Origin: an uncultured Sphingomonas sp.
GTDB taxonomy: Bacteria; Pseudomonadota; Alphaproteobacteria; Sphingomonadales; Sphingomonadaceae
DNA: 64,000 nucleotides
NCBI RefSeq assembly: GCF_936927845.1
Contig: NZ_CAKZHV010000066.1
Location: 62,001 to 126,000, forward strand
Direction of reading: 5' to 3'
Shown: piece by piece, positions 45,733 through 55,803 of the stretch
Layout: each line of letters opens with the position of its first letter
Numbering within the stretch: position 1 is the first letter of the stretch
Translations under genes and position numbers: made by a program
The notes under the pieces: model-generated
Database searches by the model: none
The model's input: the letters and a program-made list of their open reading frames with translations, nothing else
Told to the model about the DNA's origin: nothing

Positions 45733-46742
45733 CCGCCGGTGACGCTCATGTGGCGCGCGACCGCGGGCGCGCGGTCGCGCTCGATACGGAAATCGTGGCG
45801 GCGCGGCTTGGTCATCAGCGCGCTTTCGATCGCGGCGTCGAGCGCAGGCGTGCCACCCTGGCGAAGTGCCTGGCGCAGGTCGCGCTGATCGTCGTGGCCC
45901 AGACAGGTGTAAAGCTTGCCCTCGGTTGTCAGCCGCACGCGGTTGCAGCCGTCGCAGAAATTGGCGGTCAGCGGGGAGATCAGCCCCAGCCGCGTCGCCG
46001 ATCCGTCGACGCGCCAGTAACGCGCCGGGCCGCCGGTGCCGTTCAGATCGCGTTCGAGCGTGAAGCGCGCCTCGATCATCTCCTTGACCGCGGTCAGCGG
46101 CATGAAGCGATCGGTGCGATCCTCCTCGACCTCGCCGAGCGGCATCGTCTCGATCAGCGTCAGATCATGACCTTGGTCGATACACCAGGCGAGCATGTCG
46201 CCGATCTCATGCTCGTTGAAATCCTTGAGCGCCACCATGTTGATCTTGACGCGCAGACCCGCGGCCTTGGCGGCGGCGATGCCGCCCAGCACTTCGGCGA
46301 CATCGCCGTGCCGGGTGATAAAACGGAACTTGTCCGGGTCGCGCGTGTCCATGCTGACGTTGATCCGCCGCATGCCCGCACCCGCCAACAGGTCAGCATA
46401 TTGCGCCAGCCGCGTGCCGTTGGTCGTCATCGTCAGCTCGTCGAGGCCTTGGCCGACGTGCCGGCCCAGCCGCTGCACGAGATCGATCACGTCGCGCCGC
46501 ACCAGCGGCTCGCCGCCCGACAGGCGTACCTTGTTGACACCGCGCGCGATGAACCGTTCGGTGATGATCGCCAGCTCGTCGAGCGTCGCGATCTTGGCGC
46601 GCGGCAAAAAGGTCATGTGCTCCGCCATGCAATAGCGGCAGCGCAGGTCGCAGCGGTCGGTCACCGACACGCGCAGATACCGGATCGTGCGGCCGAAGCC
46701 GTCGACCAGCGACGACTCCGTCCTGTTCGATGTCGTGGTCAT
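45729..46742 (-). CDS. moaA: GTP 3',8-cyclase MoaA (molybdenum cofactor synthesis)
   Basis: 337 residues from ATG 46742; a GTG 24 bases upstream is an alternative, and neither has a clear ribosome site. Radical-SAM enzyme for the first step of molybdopterin: CDLRCRYCM (Cys31, Cys35, Cys38), LSGGEPLVRRD, C-terminal cluster NFCDGCNRVRLTTEGKLYTCLG and the terminal GG tail. No other moa genes nearby. Overlaps nadK. Confidence 0.96.
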   Translation of the reverse strand: MTTTSNRTESSLVDGFGRTIRYLRVSVTDRCDLRCRYCMAEHMTFLPRAKIATLDELAIITERFIARGVNKVRLSGGEPLVRRDVIDLVQRLGRHVGQGLDELTMTTNGTRLAQYADLLAGAGMRRINVSMDTRDPDKFRFITRHGDVAEVLGGIAAAKAAGLRVKINMVALKDFNEHEIGDMLAWCIDQGHDLTLIETMPLGEVEEDRTDRFMPLTAVKEMIEARFTLERDLNGTGGPARYWRVDGSATRLGLISPLTANFCDGCNRVRLTTEGKLYTCLGHDDQRDLRQALRQGGTPALDAAIESALMTKPRRHDFRIERDRAPAVARHMSVTGG

Positions 46743-46843
46743 GGACGAAGAGCTAAGCGGGGTCACGGCGTGTCACAAGAGCATGACGAACGATTGGCGG
46801 CTTGGTTGCGTCGCGCTACATACGGTTTGGGCGGTTGAGGAAC

Positions 46844-48097
46844 ATGTTGTTGGGGGATGGAAGTCGAGAGCGACGCGGCGTCGGGGGCGACGGCGCCAAC
46901 CCGGTCGTCGCTGCATGGCTGGCGCAAGGCCGTGCGGTAACGGTCGCGATCGTCGCACTCGCCAGTTTCGAGATCATCAACGCCGCTTACGGTCGCGACA
47001 CGGGGGACGCGCTGGTCAGCGCCGCGAGCGAGCGCATGGCGCACGCGCTCGGTTGTGATGACGACGCGGACCTCGTACGCGAAGGGGCGGTGTTCACGCT
47101 GGCGCTGCCGGCCGGGCTCGACGCTGCATATCCCCTGATCACCGCGATCGAGTTCGCGCTCGCGCAGCCGTTCGCGGTCGGCGCGACGACGGTGCACGTC
47201 GGCACGCGGATCGGGGTGGCGAGCGGGCAGGGCGAGGAGGCGGAGGCGCTGGTGTCGCGCGCGCGCGCCGCGCTCGCCGACGCACGCGTGGCCGAAGGCG
47301 CGACCACGCGGATCGCGCCGCCCGCGCCGCATCGCCCGATTGCGCAGCTTGCCGCCGACCTCCACCGCGCGATCGAACGCGGTGAGATCGCGGTCCTGTT
47401 CCAGCCGCAGGTGGCGTTCGCCGGCGGCGCGATCGTGGGGGTGGAGGCGCTTGCGCGCTGGAACCATCCCGAGCTGGGCGTGCTCGGCGCGGAGACGCTG
47501 CTGGCGGCATCGGATCGCGCCGATCTGGGCATCGCCTTGTCCGACCACATTCTCTCGCGCGCGCTGGCAAGCGTCGCCGGCTGGCCCGAGGCGCTGGCGC
47601 GGCTGCGCGTCGCGGTCAACGTCACCGCGGCCGACCTCGCGCGGCCCGATTTCGCGGCGCGGTTCCTGGCGCGCGTGGATGCGAGCGGGGTGGCGCGCGC
47701 GCGCGTCACCGCTGAGATCACCGAAGGCGGGTTGATCGACGATCTGGATAGCGCGACCGAGCTGCTGGAGGCGCTGCGCGACGGCGGCTGCCGCGTCGCG
47801 ATCGACGATTTCGGCACCGGTTACTCGAGTCTCGCCTATCTGACCGCGCTGCCGGTCGATTACCTCAAGATCGACCTCAGGCTCACGCAGAGCATCGTCG
47901 GTGATCGTCGCCACCGCGTGGTCGTCGAGGGTGTCATCGCGATCGCGCGCGCGCTGGGCTTGGAGACGATCGCGGAGGGCGTGGAAACCGACGAACAGCG
48001 CGAACTGCTGGAGGCGCGCGGTTGCACCTATTTCCAAGGGTTCCTGTGTTCGGGCGCAGTGGAAAGTGCCGAACTGGTCCGGTTGGTCGAACGGTGA
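46844..48097 (+). CDS. EAL-domain cyclic-di-GMP phosphodiesterase with degenerate GGDEF
   Basis: 417 residues from ATG 46844 (GAGGA site close by; an upstream TTG at 46802 is less likely). The N-terminal 150 residues resemble a GGDEF fold (SFEIINAAYGRDTGDALVSAA) but the signature is replaced by REGAVF near 79-84, so no cyclase activity is expected. The EAL domain (about 165-410) is intact: VEALARWNHP (200-209), VNVTAADL, DDFGTGYSSL (321-330), LKID and EGVET. Probably degrades c-di-GMP. Divergent from moaA, no receiver or membrane segment. Confidence 0.88.
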   Translation: MLLGDGSRERRGVGGDGANPVVAAWLAQGRAVTVAIVALASFEIINAAYGRDTGDALVSAASERMAHALGCDDDADLVREGAVFTLALPAGLDAAYPLITAIEFALAQPFAVGATTVHVGTRIGVASGQGEEAEALVSRARAALADARVAEGATTRIAPPAPHRPIAQLAADLHRAIERGEIAVLFQPQVAFAGGAIVGVEALARWNHPELGVLGAETLLAASDRADLGIALSDHILSRALASVAGWPEALARLRVAVNVTAADLARPDFAARFLARVDASGVARARVTAEITEGGLIDDLDSATELLEALRDGGCRVAIDDFGTGYSSLAYLTALPVDYLKIDLRLTQSIVGDRRHRVVVEGVIAIARALGLETIAEGVETDEQRELLEARGCTYFQGFLCSGAVESAELVRLVER

Positions 48098-48104
48098 ACG
48101 GGCG

Positions 48105-48132
48105 TGCTCCTCTTCTCGGTCCGGAAGAGGAG
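48105..48132. terminator. Hairpin between the EAL gene and mfd
   Basis: Ten-base stem GCTCCTCTTC / GAAGAGGAGC with an eight-base loop, between two convergent genes. No T-run on either side, so terminator strength is uncertain. Confidence 0.45.
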
Positions 48133-48145
48133 CGCGAGGTTCGGT

Positions 48146-51100
48146 TTATCCGGCGGCTTTGGCCAGCCCCTTCGACAATTGCAGCGCGCCGTTCAATCGT
48201 GCCTTCGGATCACCCCAGGCGCGGCTGACCGCGAGCTTGCTGTCGGGTCGCAGCTTGGCAATGGGCCCCAGCTTGTCGACATAGGCGAGCAGGCCGGTGA
48301 CGTTGGGCGGCGTGTCGTCGTGGAACGCGACCAGCGCGCCCTTCGGCCCCACGTCGAGCTTGGCGATACACGCCTTCTTCGCGTTGAGCTTGATCTCCAT
48401 GATCTTGACAAGGTTGTCGGTCGCCTCGGGCAGCGGGCCGAAGCGGTCGATCATCTCGGCGGCGAAGGCGTCGAGCCCGGCGCGTTCGTCCACTTCGTTC
48501 AAGCGGCGATACAGGCCCATGCGCAGGTCGAGGTCGGGGACATATTCCTCCGGGATCAGGATTGGCGCGTCGACGGTGATCTGGGGCGAGAAGTCGCGCG
48601 GCGCGTCACGCAGGCCGCCAGCCTTTGCGTCCATGATCGCCTCTTCCAGCATCGACTGGTAGAGTTCGTAGCCGACCTCCTTGATATGCCCCGACTGTTC
48701 GTCGCCCAGCAGATTGCCCGCTCCGCGGATGTCGAGGTCGTGGCTGGCAAGCTGGAACCCGGCGCCGAGCGTGTCGAGGTCGGACAGCACCTTCAAACGC
48801 TTGTCCGCCGCCTCGGTCATCTGCCGCTCGGGCGGGCTGACCATATAGGCGTAAGCGCGCGTCTTCGATCGCCCAACGCGACCGCGAAGCTGGTAGAGCT
48901 GCGCGAGACCGAAGCGGTCGGCGCGGTTGACGATCATCGTGTTGGCAGACGGGATGTCGATCCCGCTCTCGATGATGGTGGTGGAGACGAGCACCTCGAA
49001 CTTCTTGTCGTAGAAGGCGCCCATCCGCTCCTCGACCTCGGTCGGGCTCATCTGCCCGTGCGCGACTACGTAGCGGATCTCGGGCACCTCGCGGCGCAGA
49101 TATTCTTCGATGTCGGGCAGGTCGGCGATCCGCGGCGTGACGAGGAAGCTCTGCCCGCCGCGATAATGCTCGCGCAGCAGCGCCTCGCGCAGCACGACCG
49201 GGTCCCACGGCATGACATAGGTGCGCACCGCGAGGCGATCGACCGGCGGGGTCTGGATCACCGACAGCTCGCGTAGGCCCGACATCGCCATCTGCAGCGT
49301 GCGCGGGATCGGCGTGGCGGTGAGCGTCAGCATGTGCACGTCGGCGCGCAGCGCCTTCAACCGCTCCTTGTGGGTGACGCCGAACCGCTGTTCCTCGTCG
49401 ACGATGACGAGGCCAATACGCTTGAAGTCGAGCCCCTTGGCGAGCAGCGCGTGGGTGCCGACGACGACGTCGATGCTGCCGTCCGCCAGCCCCTCCTTGG
49501 TCTTCTTGGCCTCGGCCGCGGGAACGAGGCGCGAGAGGCGGCCGATGTTGATCGGAAAACCCTCGAACCGCGCGGAGAAGTTGGTGAAATGCTGCCGCGC
49601 GAGCAGTGTCGTCGGGCAGATCACCGCCACCTGCATCCCCGCCATCGCGGCGACGAACGCGGCGCGGAGCGCCACCTCGGTCTTGCCGAAGCCGACGTCG
49701 CCGACGATCAACCGATCCATCGGTTTGCCAGCCGCCAGATCGGCCAGTACGTCGCCGATCGCGCGGTCCTGATCGTCGGTTTCCTCGTACGGGAAGCGGT
49801 CGACGAAGGCGGGGTAGCCGGCGCTGTCCGGTTCGGCGACCTCGCCCGGACGCAGTGCGCGCTCAGCGGCGGTCTTGATGAGCTCGCCCGCGATTTCGCG
49901 GATGCGCTCCTTCATGCGGCTCTTCCGGCGCTGCCACGCCTCGCCGCCGAGCTTGTCGAGGCTCGCGCCGTCCTCGCCGCTGCCGTAGCGTGACAGGACT
50001 TCGAGGTTCTCGACCGGCACGTACAGCTTGTCGCCGCCGGCGTAGCTCAAGGCGACGCAATCGTGCGGTGCCTTGCCGACCGGGATCTGCATCAGCCCTT
50101 CGTAGCGGCCGATGCCGTGGTCGCTGTGGACCACCAGATCGCCGGGCGAGAGCGTCGCCAGTTCGGCGAGGAACGCGTCGGCCGATTTGCGCCGCTTGGC
50201 GCGGCGGACCAGCCGGTCACCAAGCATATCCTGCTCGGTCAGCACCGCGACGCCGGGCGCGGTGAAGCCGTGGTCAAGCGCGACGACGGTCAGCGCTACG
50301 CCGCGCTCGGCCGCGCCCATTGCCTCCTGCCATGTGTCGGCGAGGCGCGCGCCGGTCAGGTCGTGGTCCTCAAGCAGGCTGCGAAGCCGTTCGCGGGCGC
50401 CGACCGAGTAGCTGGCGAGGATCGGCTTGCGACCTTCCTTGCGCAGCCTGGTTACGTGCGCGACCACCGCCTCGTAGACGTTGGCCTGGTTGGCGCGCTC
50501 GGGTGCGAAATCGCGCGGGCCGTCGACCTCGAAGTCGAGCACGCGCGCCGAGGGCGGCTCGTGGAACGGGGAGATCAGGTGCGCGGGCGCGGCGGTGACC
50601 TCGGCCTGCCACTCGTCGGCGTCGAGGTAGAGCGTCTTGGCGGGCAGCGCGCGGTAGCTGCCGGGCTCAGCCGCCTCGGCGCGCTTGCGGTTGTCGTAAT
50701 AGTCGGCAATCGCCTCCAGCCGCCCTTCCGCCGCCGCGGGTGCGCCGCTGTCGCGCACCACGACCGCGTCGCCCAGGTGATCCCACAAGGTCGCCAGCTT
50801 GTCCTCGAACAAGGGCAGCCAATGCTCCATACCAGCGAGGCGGCGCCCGTCGCTGACCGCCTGATAGAGCGGGTCGCCCGTCGCGGTCGCGCCGAACTTG
50901 TCGCGGTAGCGGGTGCGGAAGCGCTTGACGCTTTCCTCGTCTAGCAGCGCCTCGGACGCGGGGAGCAGCACGAAGCCGTCGACGCGCCCCGTCGTGCGCT
51001 GATCGGCGGGGTCGAACGTGCGGACAGTCTCGATCTCGTCGCCGAAGAAATCCAGCCTGAGCGCCTGTTCCTCGCCGCTTGGGAACAGGTCGACGATGCC

Positions 51101-51598
51101 GCCGCGCACCGCATATTCGCCCTGATCGTGCACCGTGTCGGTGCGGACGTAGCCGTTCGCCTGCAAGAGCGCGGCGAGCTTGTCGCGGTCGATCCGCGCG
51201 CCGGGCTTCAACTCGGCGACGAGCTGACGAATGCGGAACGGCGTCAGCGTCCGCTGCGTCGCGGCGTTGACGGTGGTGAGGACGAGCTGCGGCCCCTTGG
51301 GTTTCGCCTGCAAGCGGTGCAGCGCGCCGATCCGCTCGGCCATGATGCGCAAGGTGGGCGAGGCACGATCGTACGGCAGGCAGTCCCACGCCGGCAGCTG
51401 CACGATCTCCAGCTCGGGCGCGAACCACGTCGCGGTCGCTGCCACCGCGCGCATCTGCGCCTCGTCGGCCGCGACATAGACCGCGCGTAGATGCGCCGCG
51501 CGCGCGATGTCGGCGAGGAGCGAGGGCAGGAACCCCGACGGCACGCCCGACAGTGTAAGCGGCACGGTGGCGTCGAGGATCGTCTTCAATTCGGGCAA
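48146..51598 (-). CDS. mfd: Transcription-repair coupling factor Mfd
   Basis: 1150 residues. UvrB-like N-terminal domains, RNA polymerase-interacting region (about 480-540, LSPGDLVVHSDHGIGRYEGL), and a RecG-like translocase with P-loop GDVGFGKTEVA, DEEQRFGV and TRG/helicase motifs (TTIIESGIDIPSANTMIVNRADRFGLAQLYQLRGRVGRS). The C-terminal TRCF domain follows. It removes stalled RNA polymerase and recruits UvrA. Next to sdhE and recG, a common alphaproteobacterial grouping. Confidence 0.97.
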   Translation of the reverse strand: MPELKTILDATVPLTLSGVPSGFLPSLLADIARAAHLRAVYVAADEAQMRAVAATATWFAPELEIVQLPAWDCLPYDRASPTLRIMAERIGALHRLQAKPKGPQLVLTTVNAATQRTLTPFRIRQLVAELKPGARIDRDKLAALLQANGYVRTDTVHDQGEYAVRGGIVDLFPSGEEQALRLDFFGDEIETVRTFDPADQRTTGRVDGFVLLPASEALLDEESVKRFRTRYRDKFGATATGDPLYQAVSDGRRLAGMEHWLPLFEDKLATLWDHLGDAVVVRDSGAPAAAEGRLEAIADYYDNRKRAEAAEPGSYRALPAKTLYLDADEWQAEVTAAPAHLISPFHEPPSARVLDFEVDGPRDFAPERANQANVYEAVVAHVTRLRKEGRKPILASYSVGARERLRSLLEDHDLTGARLADTWQEAMGAAERGVALTVVALDHGFTAPGVAVLTEQDMLGDRLVRRAKRRKSADAFLAELATLSPGDLVVHSDHGIGRYEGLMQIPVGKAPHDCVALSYAGGDKLYVPVENLEVLSRYGSGEDGASLDKLGGEAWQRRKSRMKERIREIAGELIKTAAERALRPGEVAEPDSAGYPAFVDRFPYEETDDQDRAIGDVLADLAAGKPMDRLIVGDVGFGKTEVALRAAFVAAMAGMQVAVICPTTLLARQHFTNFSARFEGFPINIGRLSRLVPAAEAKKTKEGLADGSIDVVVGTHALLAKGLDFKRIGLVIVDEEQRFGVTHKERLKALRADVHMLTLTATPIPRTLQMAMSGLRELSVIQTPPVDRLAVRTYVMPWDPVVLREALLREHYRGGQSFLVTPRIADLPDIEEYLRREVPEIRYVVAHGQMSPTEVEERMGAFYDKKFEVLVSTTIIESGIDIPSANTMIVNRADRFGLAQLYQLRGRVGRSKTRAYAYMVSPPERQMTEAADKRLKVLSDLDTLGAGFQLASHDLDIRGAGNLLGDEQSGHIKEVGYELYQSMLEEAIMDAKAGGLRDAPRDFSPQITVDAPILIPEEYVPDLDLRMGLYRRLNEVDERAGLDAFAAEMIDRFGPLPEATDNLVKIMEIKLNAKKACIAKLDVGPKGALVAFHDDTPPNVTGLLAYVDKLGPIAKLRPDSKLAVSRAWGDPKARLNGALQLSKGLAKAAG

Positions 51599-51632
51599 GT
51601 GGCGGCTATCCGGTCGTGATGGTGTGTCAGTG

Positions 51633-51911
51633 TCAGGGCAGCGACACGAAGTCGAGCGAACGCATGCCCTGCATCATCGGTCCGTTCCACTGCGGCGGGC
51701 AGGGGATCGATCCGATCGCCCAGCCCATGATGTCGACGTCCTGCTCCTCCAGCAGCGCCTCAAACCAGGTGAGTTCGTCCGCGCTCCACGATGCGTGATG
51801 TGCGTCGAAATAGCCGCCGATCATCAGATCGGCCTCGCGCGTGCCGCGGTGCCAGGCGCGGAAGCGCAGGCGCTTGATGCGGATGTCCTGCTCGGTCGTC
51901 GGGTCGGTCAT
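51633..51911 (-). CDS. sdhE: Succinate dehydrogenase assembly factor SdhE (FAD assembly)
   Basis: 92 residues from the inner ATG (MTDPTTEQDI). Small helical protein with the RGTREADLMIGGYFDAH motif needed to attach FAD to SdhA, and DELTWFEALLEEQDVDIMGW. It lies between mfd and recG, as in many alphaproteobacteria. Confidence 0.93.
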   Translation of the reverse strand: MTDPTTEQDIRIKRLRFRAWHRGTREADLMIGGYFDAHHASWSADELTWFEALLEEQDVDIMGWAIGSIPCPPQWNGPMMQGMRSLDFVSLP

Positions 51912-52002
51912 GGGCGCGTTCCGCGTGAAGGATGAAGCACTCGCGCCCGACACGCTTTTTCTGGCAAGTCGGGGAGCGCGTAACTAGGTCGCGCATGTAG
52001 TC

Positions 52003-54057
52003 ATGCGTCCCGATATCCTCAATCCGCTGTTCGCCGAAGTCACGTCGTTGAAAGGCGTCGGTCAGGCACTCGCGCGTCCGCTGGAGCGGCTGCGGATCGC
52101 GCGCGTGATCGATCTGCTATTCCATCTGCCGAGCGGATGGATCGACCGGCTGCCGCGCGACGAATTGATGCAAGGCGATGTGGGGCGCACGATCGTCATC
52201 ACGCTCACGGCGCGCGATTACCGCACCAGCAGTTCGCCGCGCGCACCCACGCGGGTGCAGGCGACCGACGAACACGGCAATTACGTCAGCCTCACCTTCT
52301 TCGGCGGATCGTCGGGCTGGGCGAAGAAGCTGTTCCCGATCGGCGAGGCTAAGCGCGTGTCGGGCAAGCTGGAGCAGTACGGCGACCAGCTCCAGATGGT
52401 GCATCCCGAGCCGATCGAGGACGGCGATGCTATTCGCGAGCGCGAGGCGATCTATCCCCTGTCCGAAGGGATCACGTCGAAGCGGATCGCCGCGCTGGTG
52501 GCGCAGGCGCTGACGCGCGTGCCGGTGTTGCCCGAATGGATCGAGCCGAGCCTAAAAGCGAAGCACGACTGGCCCGACTGGCACGAGGCGGTTGCGCGCG
52601 TCCACGCCGATCCGGCGGATGCGAAGGCGCGAGCGCGGCTCGCCTACGACGAGGTGTTCGCGAACCAGCTCGCCTTGTCGATCGTGCGCGCGGACACGCG
52701 GCGACGACGCGGGCGCGCGCTGACGGGCGACGGGCGCCTGCGCAGCATGCTGCGGCTGCCCTACGCGCCGACCGGCGCGCAATCGCGAACGGTGTCGGAG
52801 ATCGAGGGCGATCTGGCGCAATCGGCACCGATGTTGCGGCTGCTCCAGGGCGATGTCGGCGCAGGGAAAACGCTGGTCGCGCTGATGGCGTTGCTGATCG
52901 CGGTCGAGGCGGGTGCGCAGGGCGCGATGCTCGCACCGACCGAGATCCTGGCGCGGCAGCATTACGAGTCGCTCCGCCGGCTGCTTGCCGGACTGCCGGT
53001 CGAGATTGCGGTGCTGACCGGGCGCGACAAGGGCCGCGCGCGCGAGGCGACGCTGATGGGGCTCGCCGACGGATCGATCGACCTGCTCGTCGGCACGCAC
53101 GCGATCTTCCAGGAAGCGGTGGGCTACAAGGACCTCGGCCTCGTCGTGGTGGACGAGCAGCACCGCTTCGGCGTCGCGCAGCGATTGCTGTTGCAGGACA
53201 AGGGTCGCGTCCCGCCGCACGTGCTGGCGATGACCGCGACGCCGATCCCGCGCACGCTGACGCTCGCGCGCTACGGCGAGATGGACCAGAGCCAATTGGA
53301 CGAGATGCCGCCCGGACGCGAGCCGATCGAGACGCGCGTCGTCTCCGAGGATCGTACCGACGAGGTCGTCAACGCGCTCGGCCGGCATCTGTCGGAAGGG
53401 AAGCAGGCCTATTGGGTCTGTCCGCTGGTTGAGGAGAGCGAGACGAGCGACCTTCAGGCAGCCGAGGCGCGCGCGGAGACGCTGGTGGCGCGGTTCGGCG
53501 CACGCGTCGGGCTGGTCCATGGCCGGATGAAGCCCGCGGAGAAGGACGCGGTCATGGCCCGCTTCGCAGGCGGCGAGCTGGGCGTGCTGGTCGCGACCAC
53601 GGTAATCGAGGTCGGGGTCGACGTGCCCAATGCGACGCTGATCGTGATCGAGCATGCCGACCGCTTCGGTCTCGCCCAGCTCCATCAGTTGCGCGGTCGC
53701 GTTGGGCGCGGCGGGGGCAAGTCGGTGTGCCTGTTGCTGCGCGGCGCGGCGCTGAGCGAGACGGCGCGCGCGCGCCTCGCGCTGATGCGGGAGACCAACG
53801 ACGGCTTCCGCATTGCCGAGGAGGATCTGCGGCTGCGCGGCGGCGGCGAGTTGCTCGGCACGCGCCAGTCGGGCGAGGCGGTGTTCCGGCTCGCGACGCC
53901 TGAGCTGCTGGGGGAACTTCTGCCGTCCGCGACCGATGACTCGCGGCTGCTGATCGACCGCGACGGCGGGCTGGCGGGGGCACGCGGACAGGCGGCGCGC
54001 GTCGCGCTTTACCTGTTCGATCGCGATCAGGGCGTACAATTGCTCCGCTCGGGCTGA
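52003..54057 (+). CDS. recG: ATP-dependent DNA helicase RecG
   Basis: 684 residues. Wedge (OB) domain at the N-terminus, then P-loop GDVGAGKTLVA, DEQHRFGV, MTATPIPRTL, and a C-terminal region with ATTVIEVGVDVPNATLIVIEHADRFGLAQLHQLRGRVGRG. Restores stalled forks and branch-migrates Holliday junctions. ATG is 92 bases beyond the divergent sdhE. Confidence 0.97.
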   Translation: MRPDILNPLFAEVTSLKGVGQALARPLERLRIARVIDLLFHLPSGWIDRLPRDELMQGDVGRTIVITLTARDYRTSSSPRAPTRVQATDEHGNYVSLTFFGGSSGWAKKLFPIGEAKRVSGKLEQYGDQLQMVHPEPIEDGDAIREREAIYPLSEGITSKRIAALVAQALTRVPVLPEWIEPSLKAKHDWPDWHEAVARVHADPADAKARARLAYDEVFANQLALSIVRADTRRRRGRALTGDGRLRSMLRLPYAPTGAQSRTVSEIEGDLAQSAPMLRLLQGDVGAGKTLVALMALLIAVEAGAQGAMLAPTEILARQHYESLRRLLAGLPVEIAVLTGRDKGRAREATLMGLADGSIDLLVGTHAIFQEAVGYKDLGLVVVDEQHRFGVAQRLLLQDKGRVPPHVLAMTATPIPRTLTLARYGEMDQSQLDEMPPGREPIETRVVSEDRTDEVVNALGRHLSEGKQAYWVCPLVEESETSDLQAAEARAETLVARFGARVGLVHGRMKPAEKDAVMARFAGGELGVLVATTVIEVGVDVPNATLIVIEHADRFGLAQLHQLRGRVGRGGGKSVCLLLRGAALSETARARLALMRETNDGFRIAEEDLRLRGGGELLGTRQSGEAVFRLATPELLGELLPSATDDSRLLIDRDGGLAGARGQAARVALYLFDRDQGVQLLRSG

Positions 54058-54065
54058 GGAGAGAC

Positions 54066-54503
54066 ATGCAGGCGCTGTTCCCGATCCTGGCCGTGCTGAT
54101 CGCCGGCATCGGCGTCGCGCTGCAACCGCCGACCAACGCGGCACTCGCCAAGGTGTCGGGATCGGTGTGGCTCGCCGCGCTGATCTCGTTCGCGGTCGGC
54201 ACCGCGGCGTTGTTCGTCGTGTGGCTGGTCGACCGCACGCCCTTGTCCGCCACCAAGGCCGCACCTTGGTGGGCGTGGCTGGGTGGTTTCTACGGTGCGG
54301 CGTTCGTCGCCGCGCTCGCCTTCGCGACCCCGCGCCTCGGACTGGCGGTGACGCTGACCGCCGCGGTCGCAAGCCAGCTTGTCACCGCGATGCTGCTCGA
54401 TCGCTTCGGGTTCCTGGGTCTGCCGCAGCAGCCGATCACCCCGACGCGGTTAATCGGCGTCGCGCTGGTGATCCTGGGCGTGGTGGTCGTGCGGCGCGGG
54501 TGA
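54066..54503 (+). CDS. DMT/YdcZ-type small membrane transporter
   Basis: 145 residues with four or five hydrophobic segments. The family features are AGIGVALQPPTNAALAKVSG and the glycine-rich second half LVIALGVVVV-like (GVALVILGVVVVRR). Belongs to the short DMT group (DUF606/YdcZ), which usually work as dimers. Substrate unknown. It begins nine bases after recG, so it may be cotranscribed, and is convergent with tyrS. Confidence 0.85.
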   Translation: MQALFPILAVLIAGIGVALQPPTNAALAKVSGSVWLAALISFAVGTAALFVVWLVDRTPLSATKAAPWWAWLGGFYGAAFVAALAFATPRLGLAVTLTAAVASQLVTAMLLDRFGFLGLPQQPITPTRLIGVALVILGVVVVRRG

Positions 54504-54511
54504 ACGCGCGC

Positions 54512-55738
54512 TCAGCCCGGATTGACCATCCCGTGGTGCTTCTTGCCCGCCGAGACGCGGACCGGTTCGGTGCCGATCGCGACCACCGCGGCTTCGTCGC
54601 CGACCTTCTCGCCCGCAACGCGCGCGCCGCCGCCCTTGATCAGCCGCCGCGCTTCGCCCTTCGAGCCCGCGAAACCGAGCGCGACCAAAGCGTCGACCAA
54701 TGCGATTGAGCCGCTGGCGGTGATCGACGGCAACGCCGCCCCGCTCGCGCCCTCCTCGAAGGTCCGCCGCGCCGTCTCGGCCGCCTCGTCGGCGGCGGCG
54801 CGCCCGCGGCACATCGCGGTCGCCTCGTTGGCGAGCACCTTCTTCGCCTCGTTGATCTCCGCGCCGTCCATCGCCTCCAACCGTGCGATCTCGTCGAGCG
54901 GCAGATCGGTGAACAGGCGCAGGAAGCGGCCGACGTCGCGGTCGTCGGTGTTGCGCCAGAATTGCCAGTAATCGAAATGCGGCAACTGATCCTCGTGCAG
55001 CCACACCGCGCCTTCGACCGACTTGCCCATCTTGGACCCGTCCGCCTTGGTCAGCAGCGGCGTGGTCAGACCATAGACCTCCGCACCGTCCATCCGGCGC
55101 GCGAGGTCGACGCCGTTGACGATGTTGCCCCACTGATCCGACCCGCCCATCTGCAATCTCACGCCGCGGCGGCGGTGGAGCTCTGCGAAGTCGTAGCCTT
55201 GCAGGATCATGTAGTTGAATTCGAGGAAACTCAGCGACTGTTCGCGGTCGAGCCGGAGCTTGACCGAATCGAAGCCGAGCATCCGGTTGACCGAGAAATG
55301 CTGCCCGACCTCGCGCAGGAACGGAATGTACTCGAGCTTGTCGAGCCACTCGGCGTTGTTGACCAACACCGCGTCGGTTTCGCCATCGCCGAAGGTCAGA
55401 AAACGCTCGAAGATGCGCTGGATGCCGGCGATGTTCGCGTCGATCGTCTCCTGCGACGACAGCTTGCGCGCTTCGTCCTTGAAGCTCGGGTCGCCGATCT
55501 TGCCCGTGCCGCCGCCCATCAGCACGATCGGCTTGTGCCCGGTCTGCTGCATCCGCCTGAGCATCATGATCTGCACCAGGCTGCCAACGTGGAGCGACGG
55601 CGCGGTCGGGTCGAAGCCGATATAGCCCGGCACGACCTGCCTGGCGGCCAGCGCGTCGAGCGCGGCGGCGTCGGTCAACTGGTGAATGTAGCCGCGCGCG
55701 GACAGCGTACGGAGCAGGTCGGATGCGTAGTCGGTCAT
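54512..55738 (-). CDS. tyrS: Tyrosyl-tRNA synthetase
   Basis: 408 residues. Class I synthetase. HIGH-type PTAPSLHVGSLVQIM, KMSKS-type GSKMGKS, and an S4 RNA-binding domain at the C-terminus (about 345-408, GSIALVDALVALGFAGSKGEARRLIKGGGARV). Single gene between the transporter (convergent) and the NlpD-like gene. Confidence 0.97.
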   Translation of the reverse strand: MTDYASDLLRTLSARGYIHQLTDAAALDALAARQVVPGYIGFDPTAPSLHVGSLVQIMMLRRMQQTGHKPIVLMGGGTGKIGDPSFKDEARKLSSQETIDANIAGIQRIFERFLTFGDGETDAVLVNNAEWLDKLEYIPFLREVGQHFSVNRMLGFDSVKLRLDREQSLSFLEFNYMILQGYDFAELHRRRGVRLQMGGSDQWGNIVNGVDLARRMDGAEVYGLTTPLLTKADGSKMGKSVEGAVWLHEDQLPHFDYWQFWRNTDDRDVGRFLRLFTDLPLDEIARLEAMDGAEINEAKKVLANEATAMCRGRAAADEAAETARRTFEEGASGAALPSITASGSIALVDALVALGFAGSKGEARRLIKGGGARVAGEKVGDEAAVVAIGTEPVRVSAGKKHHGMVNPG

Positions 55739-55803
55739 GTCGGCGGCGCCTCTAGCATCATGCGAGACCGTGCGCTCAAGTTTTACGACATGGCTTTAGA
55801 ACA

